DNA of 64,000 nucleotides from Ardenticatenaceae bacterium (lineage in GTDB: Bacteria > Chloroflexota > Anaerolineae > Promineifilales > Promineifilaceae): NCBI GenBank assembly GCA_020634235.1, contig JACKCB010000005.1, positions 124,001 through 188,000 of the forward strand, given 5' to 3'. The position numbers and the translations under genes are program-made. Every line of letters starts with the position of its first letter. The stretch's first letter is position 1. A model generated the notes under the pieces. That model worked only from the letters and a program-made list of their open reading frames with translations, had not been told where the DNA came from and made no database searches. Shown one piece after another: positions 32,579 through 41,554 of the stretch.

Positions 32579-34498
32579 ATGCAAGCAACCATGCCACGAC
32601 GACGTTCGCCGCGCCCCGGCCGGGGTGACAGCAAACCCGCCCTGGGCCGGGCCATCCGCTACCTCGGCCACTATCCCAAAGTGACCATCGGCGCATTCCT
32701 GGCCCTGCTCATCGCCACCGCCGCCCAACTGGCCGTGCCCCAACTGGTGCAAAACATCATCGACACCATCACCCAAAACTACAGCGCCAGCCTCATCCTC
32801 GGCCAGGACGAGAGCATTCAAGCCATTTTGGCGCGCATCTTTGGGCAAGACCTGGCCACCCTGCAAATCAACTACGACAACGCCCCACGCGCCCTGGCCG
32901 TGGCCATGGCCACCATTGTCGCCTTCTCCATTGCTCGCGGCCTCTTCTCCTTCGCCCAAAACTACCTCTCGCAGGCCCTCTCGCAAAACATCGCCTTCGA
33001 CCTGCGCAACGACATCTTCGCCAAAATCCAGCGGCTCAGCTTCAGCTACCACGACAAAAACCAAACCGGCCAGCTCATGATCCGGGCTACCGACGACGTG
33101 GAACGGCTGCGAACCTTCATCGCCCAGGGGCTGCTCATGGCCCTACAAGCCCTCATTCTGTTAGTGGGCACCCTCATCATCCTCCTGCTAACCAACGTCC
33201 GGCTCACCCTGGTCGTCCTGCCGGTCTTGCCCCTGGCCCTCATCATCTTCATGGTTTTTGGCACCCTGGCCCAGCCGCTGTTCCGCGAGGTACAAGTTCG
33301 CCTGTCGCGGGTTAACACCGTGCTGCAAGAAAACATGGCCGGGCTAAAGGTCGTCAAAGCTTTTGCCCAGGAACCCCTGGAAGAAAAGAAGTTCAGTGAC
33401 GGCAATGACCACCTGTTAGAGCAGCAAATCAAGGTCGCCCGCACCCTATCCTTCCTCTTCCCCGTCGTTTTCCTCATTGCCAACCTTGGCCAGGCGGCGG
33501 TGCTCTATTTCGGCGGTGTGCAGATCATCGACGGCACGCTAACCATTGGCGAATGGCAGAAGTTCAGCCTTTATCTGGTCTACGTTTTCATCCCCCTGGG
33601 CCAGTTGGGCTTCATCATCTCCCTGATGGCCCAGGCTTCAGCCAGCGCCAGCCGCATTTTTGAGATTCTGGACGCCAAGAACGATGTGGAGAACAAACCC
33701 GGCGCAATCGAACTAACCAACGTGGAAGGCCACGTCGCCTTCGATCATGTTAGTTTCCACTATTTTGAGGGCAGTGAATGGGTACTGCAGAATGTCAGCT
33801 TCGAGGCGGAGCCGGGCCAGACGGTGGCCCTACTGGGCGCAACCGGCAGCGGCAAGACCAGTATCATCAACCTGATACCCCGTTTCTACGACGCCAGCGA
33901 AGGCCAGGTGCTGATCGATGGTCATGATGTGCGTGACCTGACCATTGAGAGTCTGCGCCAGCAGATTGGCATTGTGCTGCAAGAAACCACCTTGTTCAGC
34001 GGCACGATTCGCGAAAACATCGCCTTTGGCCGCTCCGACGCGACCGAAGAAGAAATAATCCAGGCCGCGAAAGCGGCCGCCGCCCATAACTTCATCATGT
34101 CTTTCCCGCAGGGCTACGACACGCCCGTTGGGGAACGCGGCTCAACCCTCAGCGGGGGCCAGAAGCAGCGCATTGCCATTGCCCGCGCCCTGCTCATCAA
34201 CCCGCGCATCCTGATTCTGGATGACTCCACCAGCAGTGTGGACCTGCAGACGGAGTATGAGATTCAACAGGCACTGGACAGGCTCATGCAGGGGCGCACC
34301 AGCATCGTCATCGCCCAACGGATCAGCACCGTGCTCAATGCCGACCAGATTCTGGTTCTGGAAAAGGGCGCTGTGGTTGACCGCGGTACGCACGAAGAGC
34401 TGCTGGAAAACAGCGCCATCTATGCCGAAATCTACCATTCCCAGTTGGCCGAAGATGCCTTGCCCGACACGGACGCCGACGCGCTCCCGGCCGGGTAA
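32579..34498 (+). CDS. ABC exporter half-transporter, degenerate-site subunit
   Basis: 639 aa: six-helix ABC_membrane domain followed by an ATPase domain. Walker A GATGSGKTS and signature LSGGQKQR are intact, but Walker B ends LILDDSTSS (Asp for the catalytic Glu) and the H-loop reads IVIAQRIS (Gln for His). This is the degenerate partner of heterodimeric exporters such as TM287/288 and BmrCD, and the next gene supplies the complete catalytic residues. CGGAG precedes ATG 32579. A multidrug or lipid efflux role is inferred from family and the MarR neighbour. Confidence 0.9.
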   Translation: MQATMPRRRSPRPGRGDSKPALGRAIRYLGHYPKVTIGAFLALLIATAAQLAVPQLVQNIIDTITQNYSASLILGQDESIQAILARIFGQDLATLQINYDNAPRALAVAMATIVAFSIARGLFSFAQNYLSQALSQNIAFDLRNDIFAKIQRLSFSYHDKNQTGQLMIRATDDVERLRTFIAQGLLMALQALILLVGTLIILLLTNVRLTLVVLPVLPLALIIFMVFGTLAQPLFREVQVRLSRVNTVLQENMAGLKVVKAFAQEPLEEKKFSDGNDHLLEQQIKVARTLSFLFPVVFLIANLGQAAVLYFGGVQIIDGTLTIGEWQKFSLYLVYVFIPLGQLGFIISLMAQASASASRIFEILDAKNDVENKPGAIELTNVEGHVAFDHVSFHYFEGSEWVLQNVSFEAEPGQTVALLGATGSGKTSIINLIPRFYDASEGQVLIDGHDVRDLTIESLRQQIGIVLQETTLFSGTIRENIAFGRSDATEEEIIQAAKAAAAHNFIMSFPQGYDTPVGERGSTLSGGQKQRIAIARALLINPRILILDDSTSSVDLQTEYEIQQALDRLMQGRTSIVIAQRISTVLNADQILVLEKGAVVDRGTHEELLENSAIYAEIYHSQLAEDALPDTDADALPAG

Positions 34499-34543
34499 GG
34501 CCACCATCCCCCAAAATACGGCTCAACGCCTTACGGAGTTATC

Positions 34544-36580
34544 ATGTTCGATCGTCAAGCACAAATACTCGGTGCAGAAGTCAGCAAAGCCCGCCGCGTC
34601 GGCCCAACCCTCAAGCGGTTCTGGCTATACCTGCGCAAGTACAAATTCACCCTATTCCTAACCGTCATCCTGATTATCGGCGGCACCTACATGCAGGTCG
34701 TCATTCCCGACCTCACCGGCCAGGCAGTCGACTGCTACCTCTCCCCCTACGCCGCCCAGACCGCCGCGGCCGGGGCGGCCGGCAGCTTCCCCACCGAGAT
34801 GCTCTCCAACCTGCCACCCGAGGCCGCGGCCCGGCTGGCCAGCTTCGTCGATTCCATTCAATCCGGCCTGGAAAGCAACTGCACCTACACCACGCCCGAC
34901 CTCAGCAGCCGCGACACCGTCGTGCGCGGCCTGGCCGGCCTCATCGGCCTCATCACCGCGCTTTTCATTGGCAACGCCATCGTCAGCGGCATCCAGTTCT
35001 ACCTGATGAGCTACGCCGGCCAGAAGATGCTGCGTGACTTACGCAACGACATCTTCGCCCAGATTCACCGGCTGACGATGGGCTACTTCTCCAAGCACGA
35101 AGTCGGCGACGTAATGAGCCGCATGACCAATGACACCGATACCATCAGCCAGGTCGTTGGCTTTGGCCTGGTCAGCGTGGCCCAGGGTTCGCTGCTCATT
35201 GTCTGGATCATCTGGAATATGTTCTCCAAAAGCGTGCCATTTGCCCTCATCAGCCTGATCACCTTGCCGTTGATGATCATCGCCACCCAATGGTTCTCTA
35301 ACCAGGCCCGCAAAGCCTTCCGGCAAGCCCGCCAGGAGATCGGCAGTGTGAATGCCGACCTGCAGGAAAGCATCGCTGCGGTGCGCGAAGTACAGGCATT
35401 TAGCCGCGAACAAGAGAATATCGAGCAGTTCCGGGCCAGCAATGCCGCCAACCGGGACGCCAATATCAAAGCCCAGGCGTACACCAGTGCCCTGGCCCCC
35501 ACCCTGGAAGCGTTGAGCTACGTCAGCATGGCCGTCGTAGCCGGGATTGGCGGCTTTGCCATCCTGGGCTACATCGGCTTTCTGAGCGGCGCCGTCTCCC
35601 TGGGGCTGATTATTACCTTCATCGCCTACACGCAGCAGTTTAACCGGCCGGTGCAGCAAATCGCCCTGCTGTGGACCAACATTCAGAGCGCCATCGCCGG
35701 CGGTGAGCGCATCTTCGACCTGCTGGACACCGTACCCGACATTGCCGACAAACCCAATGCCATCGAGATGCCGACGATCACCGGCGCGGTGAGATTTGAT
35801 GACGTGTGGGCTGAATACAACCCCGGCGAGCCGGTGCTAAAGGGGCTTACGCTGGAAGCCCGGCCGGGTGAAACCGTCGCCATCGTCGGCCCCACCGGGG
35901 CCGGCAAGACGACCATCATCAACCTTCTGCCGCGCTTCTACGACGTCACCCAGGGCAGCGTGAGCATCGACGGCCACGACGTGCGTGATGTCACCCGCCG
36001 CAGCCTGCGCCAGCAGATCGGCCTGGTGCTGCAAGACACCTTCCTCTTCAGCGACACCATCATGAACAACATCCGCTACAGCCGCCCCGACGCCACCGAC
36101 GAAGAAGTCCTGGCCGCCGCCCAACTGGCCCGCGCCGACAGCTTCATCAGCCGCCTCCCGGCCGGGTACAACACCATCCTGGGCGAACGCGGCTCCGGCC
36201 TCAGCCAGGGCCAGCGCCAGCTCCTGGCCATCGCCCGCGTGGCCCTCTCTGACCCGCGCATCCTCATCCTGGACGAGGCCACCAGCAGCGTGGACACCCG
36301 CACCGAGCGGGAAATCCAGGCCGCGCTGGAGAAGCTGCTCACCGGGCGCACCAGCTTTGTCATCGCCCACCGCCTCAGCACCATCCGCAGCGCCGATCAA
36401 GTGCTCGTCCTCCAAAACGGCCAGGTGATCGAGCGCGGCAAACACGACGAACTGCTGGCCGCCGGCGGCTTCTACTACGACCTCTACATGAGCCAGTTCC
36501 GCCGCACAGCCCCCGATGCCAACCAGGCCGAGCCGGGGACGATTGAAGCACCAGAGCTAGAACCGTTCCCGTCTGATTAG
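34544..36580 (+). CDS. ABC exporter half-transporter, catalytic subunit
   Basis: 678 aa. The ATPase has Walker A GPTGAGKTT, Walker B LILDEATSS with catalytic Glu and H-loop FVIAHRLS; its signature is LSQGQRQL, a variation (Gln for second Gly) that would face the partner's Walker A. The loop between helices 1 and 2 is unusually long (about 80 residues, with two cysteines CYL and SNCTY). TTACGGAG precedes ATG 34544. The pair forms one heterodimeric exporter. Confidence 0.9.
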   Translation: MFDRQAQILGAEVSKARRVGPTLKRFWLYLRKYKFTLFLTVILIIGGTYMQVVIPDLTGQAVDCYLSPYAAQTAAAGAAGSFPTEMLSNLPPEAAARLASFVDSIQSGLESNCTYTTPDLSSRDTVVRGLAGLIGLITALFIGNAIVSGIQFYLMSYAGQKMLRDLRNDIFAQIHRLTMGYFSKHEVGDVMSRMTNDTDTISQVVGFGLVSVAQGSLLIVWIIWNMFSKSVPFALISLITLPLMIIATQWFSNQARKAFRQARQEIGSVNADLQESIAAVREVQAFSREQENIEQFRASNAANRDANIKAQAYTSALAPTLEALSYVSMAVVAGIGGFAILGYIGFLSGAVSLGLIITFIAYTQQFNRPVQQIALLWTNIQSAIAGGERIFDLLDTVPDIADKPNAIEMPTITGAVRFDDVWAEYNPGEPVLKGLTLEARPGETVAIVGPTGAGKTTIINLLPRFYDVTQGSVSIDGHDVRDVTRRSLRQQIGLVLQDTFLFSDTIMNNIRYSRPDATDEEVLAAAQLARADSFISRLPAGYNTILGERGSGLSQGQRQLLAIARVALSDPRILILDEATSSVDTRTEREIQAALEKLLTGRTSFVIAHRLSTIRSADQVLVLQNGQVIERGKHDELLAAGGFYYDLYMSQFRRTAPDANQAEPGTIEAPELEPFPSD

Positions 36581-36658
36581 CATCCCGGCAGAGCACGCCG
36601 CACCGGTCCTCCAAAGAAGCGCACCGGAGCATTGGCAGCCCAATTCCTCACCCAAAAA

Positions 36659-36688
36659 AGTAGGGGCGGTTCGTAAACCGCCCCTACT
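36659..36688 (-). terminator. Hairpin repeat acting as terminator between convergent genes
   Basis: A perfect 13-bp stem (AGTAGGGGCGGTT, loop CGTA) lies just past the stop of the J-domain gene and is followed on minus by CTTTTTTGGG, the layout of an intrinsic terminator. The same GTAGGGGCGGTT unit is a common dispersed hairpin in bacterial genomes. Confidence 0.7.
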
Positions 36689-36691
36689 CAC

Positions 36692-37720
36692 TCACCCCCA
36701 GTCATAGTCGAACATCTCGTCCGGATCGTCATCGTCGCGAAAGCGCTCACGCTTGCGCCGCGAGACCCAGTCTTCAGCTTCAATGTCCGGGTCCATGTCG
36801 AAAGCGGTATCCAGCGAAAAATCCCAAATGGCGTCGGCAAAGGCACTGCCCGGCAAATCATCCTCGGCCAGGTCCTTGCTCCCCTGTGTCTCCAGCGCCT
36901 GCTGCAAGACGTCCCGCTCAACCATCTTCTGCCGGATCTCCTCCAGCAACTGCTCCTTCATCTCCGCCAACCAATCCCGGCCGGAGCCTTCAACCTTCTG
37001 AGCCTGCTGCATCAGCTTATGGCTCTTTTTCTCACGCACTGCCGCCGCTTCCTGCTGGATTTCGGCCAGGCGGCGCTGCAGCCGGGCCAGCTCATTGAGC
37101 AAAAACGCCACCATCTGTTCGCCGTCCCCGGCCGGGGCGGGCAGCCCACCCAGGTCAGGCTCCTGGGCCAGCACCTGCAAACGGGCCAGGTCCCCAGCCG
37201 CATAAGCAGCATTGATGGCCATCATCATCCGCGTGCGGTACTCGCTGTCGGCCACGTTGGCGCCCAGGTCAGGATGAAAGCGGCGCGCCAACTGGCGATA
37301 AAGCTTCTTGAGCTCCTCCCGCTGACTCCCGGCCGGGGGCGCGGCCGGCGCGGCCGGCAGCGGCTCATGGTAGCGATAGGCGTCATAGTCAATACCCGGC
37401 TCGTTGTACGCATCCTCCACCGTCTGGTAAGCCCAGGCCCCCGGCCGGAAATCACCAAGCTCATCATAGTAGCTGTGGCGAAGCTGGTGGCGCAGCCCCT
37501 CAATCTCCGCGCTCAGCCCGTCCAGGCGGCGAATCAGGTGGCCAATGCCCGCTCGCAGCCGGAATTCAAAGGCGTTCAGGCTCGCCAACAGCTCCGTCAG
37601 CGCCGCCTCCGCCTCCACCAGCTCCGCTTCCAGGCGCTGGGTCAGAGCCTTCAGTTCATCAATCCGCTGGCGCCACTCGCCCTCGGCCTGCACCATCCGT
37701 CCGTTCAACATAACCATCAT
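36692..37720 (-). CDS. J-domain (DnaJ-like) protein with coiled coils
   Basis: 342 aa. Residues about 10-70 are coiled coil (RIDELKALTQRLEAELVEAE). A J domain follows at about 115-170 with the diagnostic HPD in LARRFHPDLGAN. A second coiled coil and an acidic C-terminus (RFRDDDDPDEMFDYDWG) complete it. The zinc-finger and C-terminal domains of true DnaJ are absent, so it is a specialised Hsp70 co-chaperone. ATG 37720 with an upstream GGGGGT is chosen; ATG 37717 is adjacent. It is divergent from the MscS gene. Confidence 0.82.
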   Translation of the reverse strand: MMVMLNGRMVQAEGEWRQRIDELKALTQRLEAELVEAEAALTELLASLNAFEFRLRAGIGHLIRRLDGLSAEIEGLRHQLRHSYYDELGDFRPGAWAYQTVEDAYNEPGIDYDAYRYHEPLPAAPAAPPAGSQREELKKLYRQLARRFHPDLGANVADSEYRTRMMMAINAAYAAGDLARLQVLAQEPDLGGLPAPAGDGEQMVAFLLNELARLQRRLAEIQQEAAAVREKKSHKLMQQAQKVEGSGRDWLAEMKEQLLEEIRQKMVERDVLQQALETQGSKDLAEDDLPGSAFADAIWDFSLDTAFDMDPDIEAEDWVSRRKRERFRDDDDPDEMFDYDWG

Positions 37721-37818
37721 GATACCCCCAACAGGCGGCAGCACCAACAAGCCGGATACGTCCCGATGCGCTACAATGGCAAACAGACACAACCCACCGC
37801 CCAAACCACGAGGCAGCT

Positions 37819-38628
37819 ATGTTCTTTCAGATCGACTTACAACCTCTCGGCCAATTCGGTTGGCTGCAAGCCGGCCAGATTGCCCTTTTCTATCTGCTGG
37901 CCTGGCTCATCCACCTGCTGGCCCCCCCGCTCAGCCGTCGCCTGCTGGCCACGCGCGCCATGGAACGACGCGGCCGGCCGGAGCGTATGACCACCCTCCA
38001 AGGTCTTATCAGCGGCGCGATCACCTTCTTTGCCTTCACCCTGGCCACCCTGTTCAGCCTCTCCCTCTTTGTCGATACCAGCACCCTCATCTGGATGGTT
38101 GGCCTCTTCAGCGCCGCCTTTGGCCTGGGTGCTCGCCCCCTGGTCAGCGATTTCCTGGCCGGCCTCAGCTTCCTGTTCGAAGACACCTTCGACGTTGGCG
38201 AGAAAATCCAACTGCCCGGTCTACCCGGCGGCACCGTGGAAGGGGTCATCGAAATCGTTAATCTGCGCACGACCCTGGTGCGCTCCAACACCGGCGAACT
38301 GTACAACGTGCCCAACGGCGAGATTCGCGTGGTGCGCAACTTCAGCCGCGGCCGCTTCTCCATGACCAAAGTGAAACTGACCTTCAATACCAGCGACCTG
38401 AACCAGGCACTGGAACTGCTGGAAGGGATGGCCAGAGATGCCGTGGCCGAGCTACCCAATCTCCTGGAGCCCTGGCAGGTCATCAGCGAAACGGGCGAGA
38501 TGGGCGAGCGCACCGACTTGACCCTGGTAGCCAAAGCCCGCTTCGGCCATGCCGCCGAAATGCGCCCGCGCCTGCTGACGCTGGTGCAGGAACAGCTACA
38601 AGAAGCAGGGATAGAGCTGGTAGGCTAA
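37819..38628 (+). CDS. Small-conductance mechanosensitive channel (MscS family)
   Basis: 269 aa. Three membrane helices, the pore helix (GLFSAAFGLGARPLVSDFLAGLSFLFED), then the beta domain (FDVGEKIQLPG, GTVEGVIEIVNLRTTLVRSNTGELYNVPNGEI) and the C-terminal alpha/beta domain are all present. It gates on membrane tension to release osmolytes after hypo-osmotic shock. It is a single-gene unit; two hairpin repeats lie after it. Confidence 0.92.
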   Translation: MFFQIDLQPLGQFGWLQAGQIALFYLLAWLIHLLAPPLSRRLLATRAMERRGRPERMTTLQGLISGAITFFAFTLATLFSLSLFVDTSTLIWMVGLFSAAFGLGARPLVSDFLAGLSFLFEDTFDVGEKIQLPGLPGGTVEGVIEIVNLRTTLVRSNTGELYNVPNGEIRVVRNFSRGRFSMTKVKLTFNTSDLNQALELLEGMARDAVAELPNLLEPWQVISETGEMGERTDLTLVAKARFGHAAEMRPRLLTLVQEQLQEAGIELVG

Positions 38629-38646
38629 GTAAGCGTCCAGAAATTA

Positions 38647-38698
38647 GTTTGTAGTAGCGGCTTCAGCCGCCCAAACCGCTAAAGCGGCTACTACAAAC
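38647..38698. repeat. Intergenic hairpin repeat
   Basis: GTTTGTAGTAGCGGCTT (38647-38663) and its complement (38682-38698) differ at one position and enclose a further CAGCCGC/GCTAAAGC segment. It may also terminate mscS transcription. Confidence 0.7.
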
Positions 38699-38801
38699 CA
38701 AAAAGGGAAGTTGTTTCTAGACACTCACTAATCACTAAGTGTGGTCTGTGGGGCGAAACACTGGTAGTTGAACCAACATTTGTTGACGAATACCGGAATT
38801 G

Positions 38802-38833
38802 AGGCTTTAGCCGGTCACTCCCGGCTAAAGCCT
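38802..38833. repeat. Intergenic hairpin repeat, GGCTTTAGCC type
   Basis: AGGCTTTAGCCGG (38802-38814) and its perfect complement (38821-38833) with a 6-nt loop. It lies between the MscS gene and the convergent hydrolase gene and could end the latter's transcript. Confidence 0.7.
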
Positions 38834-38867
38834 TGACTCCAACCGGCAAAACAACATTGTTAAACTA

Positions 38868-39821
38868 CTAGCTAAGATGCTCGCGCAAGAAATCGAGCAG
38901 GGCTTCTGGTTGGTCAATGGGCGCGCGGTAGCCACCGTAACGATGCACGCTGTCCACAATCAGCGGCCCAACCGCGTGCGGCGTCACCGAGGCCATGTGA
39001 GCCACATTGCTCACGCTGCCCCATTGGTCACCCTGGCCCTGCACATACAGCACCGGCGTGTCGCCTGCCCCGGCCGCGGCGAATACCGGTTCAATCGCCG
39101 CCAGGTGCAGCCCGCTAAGCTGCTCATAGGCCGCGTCGACCAGGGTCAGCGTCGGCTGCCCCAGTGGCCCCATCAGGTCAACCGCAAAACGACGGGCGAA
39201 GACTTGCACGCTGGTTGGCTGCACCGCCACCGCCGCCCGCAACCGGTTGGTACGCGGCAAGGCATACAACACAGTGTTTGCGCCCATCGAGAAGCCCACT
39301 GCCCCCAGTTTATCCTGGGCCACGTCTCCCCGGCCGGAGAGATAATCAATCGCCCCCAGCAAATCATTCGCCTCGCGCAAGCCAAAAGTCACCGCCCCAG
39401 ACGAAGCGCTCTGCCCATGGTTGCGCAGGTCAAACATCAGCACGTGGTAACCAGCGTGGTGGATGCTGTGCGCCAAGCGCAGCAGATCCACCGGGGAGGC
39501 CGCCGAGATGTTGGCCAGCAGATTATCACCCGCTTCGCCCAGCCGGTTCCAGGGCCAGCCATGCACCAAAATCACCGTGGCTCTGGGCTGGGGGGTACTC
39601 GCCCCGGCCGGGATAAACCAACCCGACAGCCGCAGCCCATCCCGCGCCGGGAACTCCACCTCTTCAAAAGGCATGCCCGCGTCCTCCGGTGTGGCCCACA
39701 GCGGTTGGCGCGGTGGCCGCAGCAAGTAACGCAAGAAGAACGCCGTCGCCGCAGCCACAACGGCCGCCACCAGCCCGGCAACAATCAAGAAAAAGCGGAT
39801 CGCGCGTCGAAAGAGATTCAT
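38868..39821 (-). CDS. Membrane-anchored alpha/beta hydrolase
   Basis: 317 aa. After an N-terminal membrane helix (FFLIVAGLVAAVVAAATAFFL), the fold shows the oxyanion segment VILVHGWPWNR, nucleophile Ser in VGFSMGANT and a terminal His in SVHRYGGY; an acid residue is probably in VQGQGDQWG. It resembles YqkD/FrsA-type serine hydrolases. The substrate is unknown. GAGGGTG precedes ATG 39821. Confidence 0.83.
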   Translation of the reverse strand: MNLFRRAIRFFLIVAGLVAAVVAAATAFFLRYLLRPPRQPLWATPEDAGMPFEEVEFPARDGLRLSGWFIPAGASTPQPRATVILVHGWPWNRLGEAGDNLLANISAASPVDLLRLAHSIHHAGYHVLMFDLRNHGQSASSGAVTFGLREANDLLGAIDYLSGRGDVAQDKLGAVGFSMGANTVLYALPRTNRLRAAVAVQPTSVQVFARRFAVDLMGPLGQPTLTLVDAAYEQLSGLHLAAIEPVFAAAGAGDTPVLYVQGQGDQWGSVSNVAHMASVTPHAVGPLIVDSVHRYGGYRAPIDQPEALLDFLREHLS

Positions 39822-39884
39822 GTCACACCCTCTTCACCCTAAGAACGGCCCCGGCTATCTCGCCAGGCCACGCTCCGTCTTCGT

Positions 39885-40295
39885 TCAATAAGCCCCTAAC
39901 TCGCGCAGGCGCTCATCACTAATCCCAAAATGATGGGCTAACTCATGCAGCACCGTCCGGCGCACCTGGCGCTCAATGCGCGCCAGGCCATCCCCCGCCT
40001 CATCGCCCGGCAACACCATCGCCAGCGCTGCCGCCTCAATCGGCCCCTGGAACAGGGTAATCGTATCCGGGGCCACCAGGTTATATCCCTGGTTGCGCAC
40101 AGTCAGGGGAATGCCGGTATACAGCCCCAGCAGCGTATGCCCGGCCGGGACACCGGCCCGCACCAGGTCAGAGCGCGTGGGCCATACTTGCACCAACACC
40201 GCCACATTGCTCATCTTCTCCTGGAAGTAAGGCGGCAGCCCGGCCAACGCCTGCTCAACCAGAGCCTCAAACTGTTCCGTTGGCAACATAATCAT
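39885..40295 (-). CDS. Minimal zincin-like metallopeptidase (DUF1025/PF06262 type)
   Basis: 136 aa. The zinc motif HELAHHFGISDERL lies at the C-terminus and the segment GLYTGIPLT is the other conserved block; both match the compact MMP-like family, with normal length. Catalytic residues are present although activity is rarely shown for this family. The start is ATG 40295 or ATG 40289. Neither has a Shine-Dalgarno: the 27-nt hairpin at 40301-40327 ends 5 nt before ATG 40295. It follows the FKBP gene on the same strand by 44 nt. Confidence 0.85.
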   Translation of the reverse strand: MIMLPTEQFEALVEQALAGLPPYFQEKMSNVAVLVQVWPTRSDLVRAGVPAGHTLLGLYTGIPLTVRNQGYNLVAPDTITLFQGPIEAAALAMVLPGDEAGDGLARIERQVRRTVLHELAHHFGISDERLRELGAY

Positions 40296-40300
40296 AACAG

Positions 40301-40327
40301 GCTGGCGGCCCATGGTGGGCCGCCAGC
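40301..40327 (-). promoter_or_regulatory. Perfect hairpin abutting the metallopeptidase start codon
   Basis: GCTGGCGGCCCA and its perfect complement form a 12-bp stem with a 3-nt loop, 12 nt after the FKBP stop and 5 nt before ATG 40295. It could terminate the FKBP transcript, or hide or replace the ribosome-binding site of the metallopeptidase. Confidence 0.6.
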
Positions 40328-40339
40328 CCATCCTCAACC

Positions 40340-41554
40340 CTATTGCGTGCCTATACCAACAATCTCCACTTCGAAGATCAACGTGGCATTCGGCGGGATC
40401 ACCGGCGCAAACCCTTCCGCGCCATAAGCCAGCGAAGCCGGGATAATGAGTAGCCGGCGGCCACCAATGTTCATGCCCACCAGACCCTCATCCCAACCCG
40501 GGATCGCCTGGCCAGAACCCAGCGTATAGGCCAGCGGCGTGCCCCGGCTGTAGGAGCTGTCGAACCGCGTACCATCCGTCAACCAACCGGTGTACTGCAG
40601 CGTCAGGTTCTGCCCAACCTCTACCGGATCGCCACTGCCAACTTTCAGGTCATAATATTGCAGCCCGCTCTCCGTGGTCGTCAGGTCTTCCTCCGCCACC
40701 TCCGGCGGCTCCGTGGGGCCAGGCTCCAGCGTTTCCACCAGCTCCAGCCGGGTGATGATCGTCGCGTTGGCCGGAATCTGCCCACCCGGGCTTTCCTCAC
40801 CAAATGCCAGCGCCGGCGGAATCACCAGTTGGCGAATGCCGCCGGGCTTCATCGTCAACACGCCTTCGTCCCAACCGGGCAGCACATCACCATTGCCCAC
40901 CAAAAAGGTCAGCGGCTGGCCCTGCTCGCGCGAATCGGCTAGCAGCGTGCCATCCTCCAACCAGGCGGCAAAATGAATGCGCACCGGCTGGCCCACCGAC
41001 GGCGACTCGCCCGTACCCGTTTCGATGTCGTAGTACTTCAGGCCGCTGTCAGTTACCGTGTAATCTTCGTCCGCAATCGCCTCCGGCTTGGCCGGCTGCA
41101 CCACTTCCAGCAGCTCCACCTCAAAGATCAACGTGGCATTGGGCGGAATGGTACTGCCTGAGCCAGCTTCACCATAGCCCAATTCTGGCGGAATGATCAG
41201 GCGTGCTTTGCTGCCCACATTCAGCAGCGCAATGCCTTCATCCCAGCCAGCGATAACGCTGCCCTGCCCCAGCACAAAGCTGAACGGCTGGCCGCGATCA
41301 TAGGAGCTGTCAAATTGGGTGCCATCTTCCAGCGTTCCTACATAGTGCACGGTAACACGTGCACCAGGCTCCGCCTGCGTGCCGGTGCCCTCGGTCAGAA
41401 TCTCATATTGCAAACCACTCTCGGTGGTGATCAGCCCACCGCTTTCACCGTCACCGGTGCCTTCATCCCCCCCGGCCGGGCCACAAGCCGCCAGGACCAG
41501 GGCCATCACCATCGCCATCGCCACTAACAAAACTAACAGGTAAACTTTTCGCAA
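40340..41554 (-). CDS. Lipoprotein with three FKBP-type prolyl isomerase domains
   Basis: 404 aa. The signal peptide ends in lipobox VLAAC, followed by a Gly/Glu/Asp linker and three tandem FKBP domains (about residues 43-153, 165-275 and 290-404). Each has the fold's landmarks: VHYVGTLEDGTQFDSSYDRG, GWDEGIALLNVG and IPPNATLIFEVELL in the first, with equivalents in the others. The second domain is the most divergent (FAAWLEDGTLLADSREQG). It probably catalyses proline isomerisation during folding of exported proteins. The start is TTG 41554 with GGAG six bases before it. Confidence 0.9.
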   Translation of the reverse strand: MRKVYLLVLLVAMAMVMALVLAACGPAGGDEGTGDGESGGLITTESGLQYEILTEGTGTQAEPGARVTVHYVGTLEDGTQFDSSYDRGQPFSFVLGQGSVIAGWDEGIALLNVGSKARLIIPPELGYGEAGSGSTIPPNATLIFEVELLEVVQPAKPEAIADEDYTVTDSGLKYYDIETGTGESPSVGQPVRIHFAAWLEDGTLLADSREQGQPLTFLVGNGDVLPGWDEGVLTMKPGGIRQLVIPPALAFGEESPGGQIPANATIITRLELVETLEPGPTEPPEVAEEDLTTTESGLQYYDLKVGSGDPVEVGQNLTLQYTGWLTDGTRFDSSYSRGTPLAYTLGSGQAIPGWDEGLVGMNIGGRRLLIIPASLAYGAEGFAPVIPPNATLIFEVEIVGIGTQ

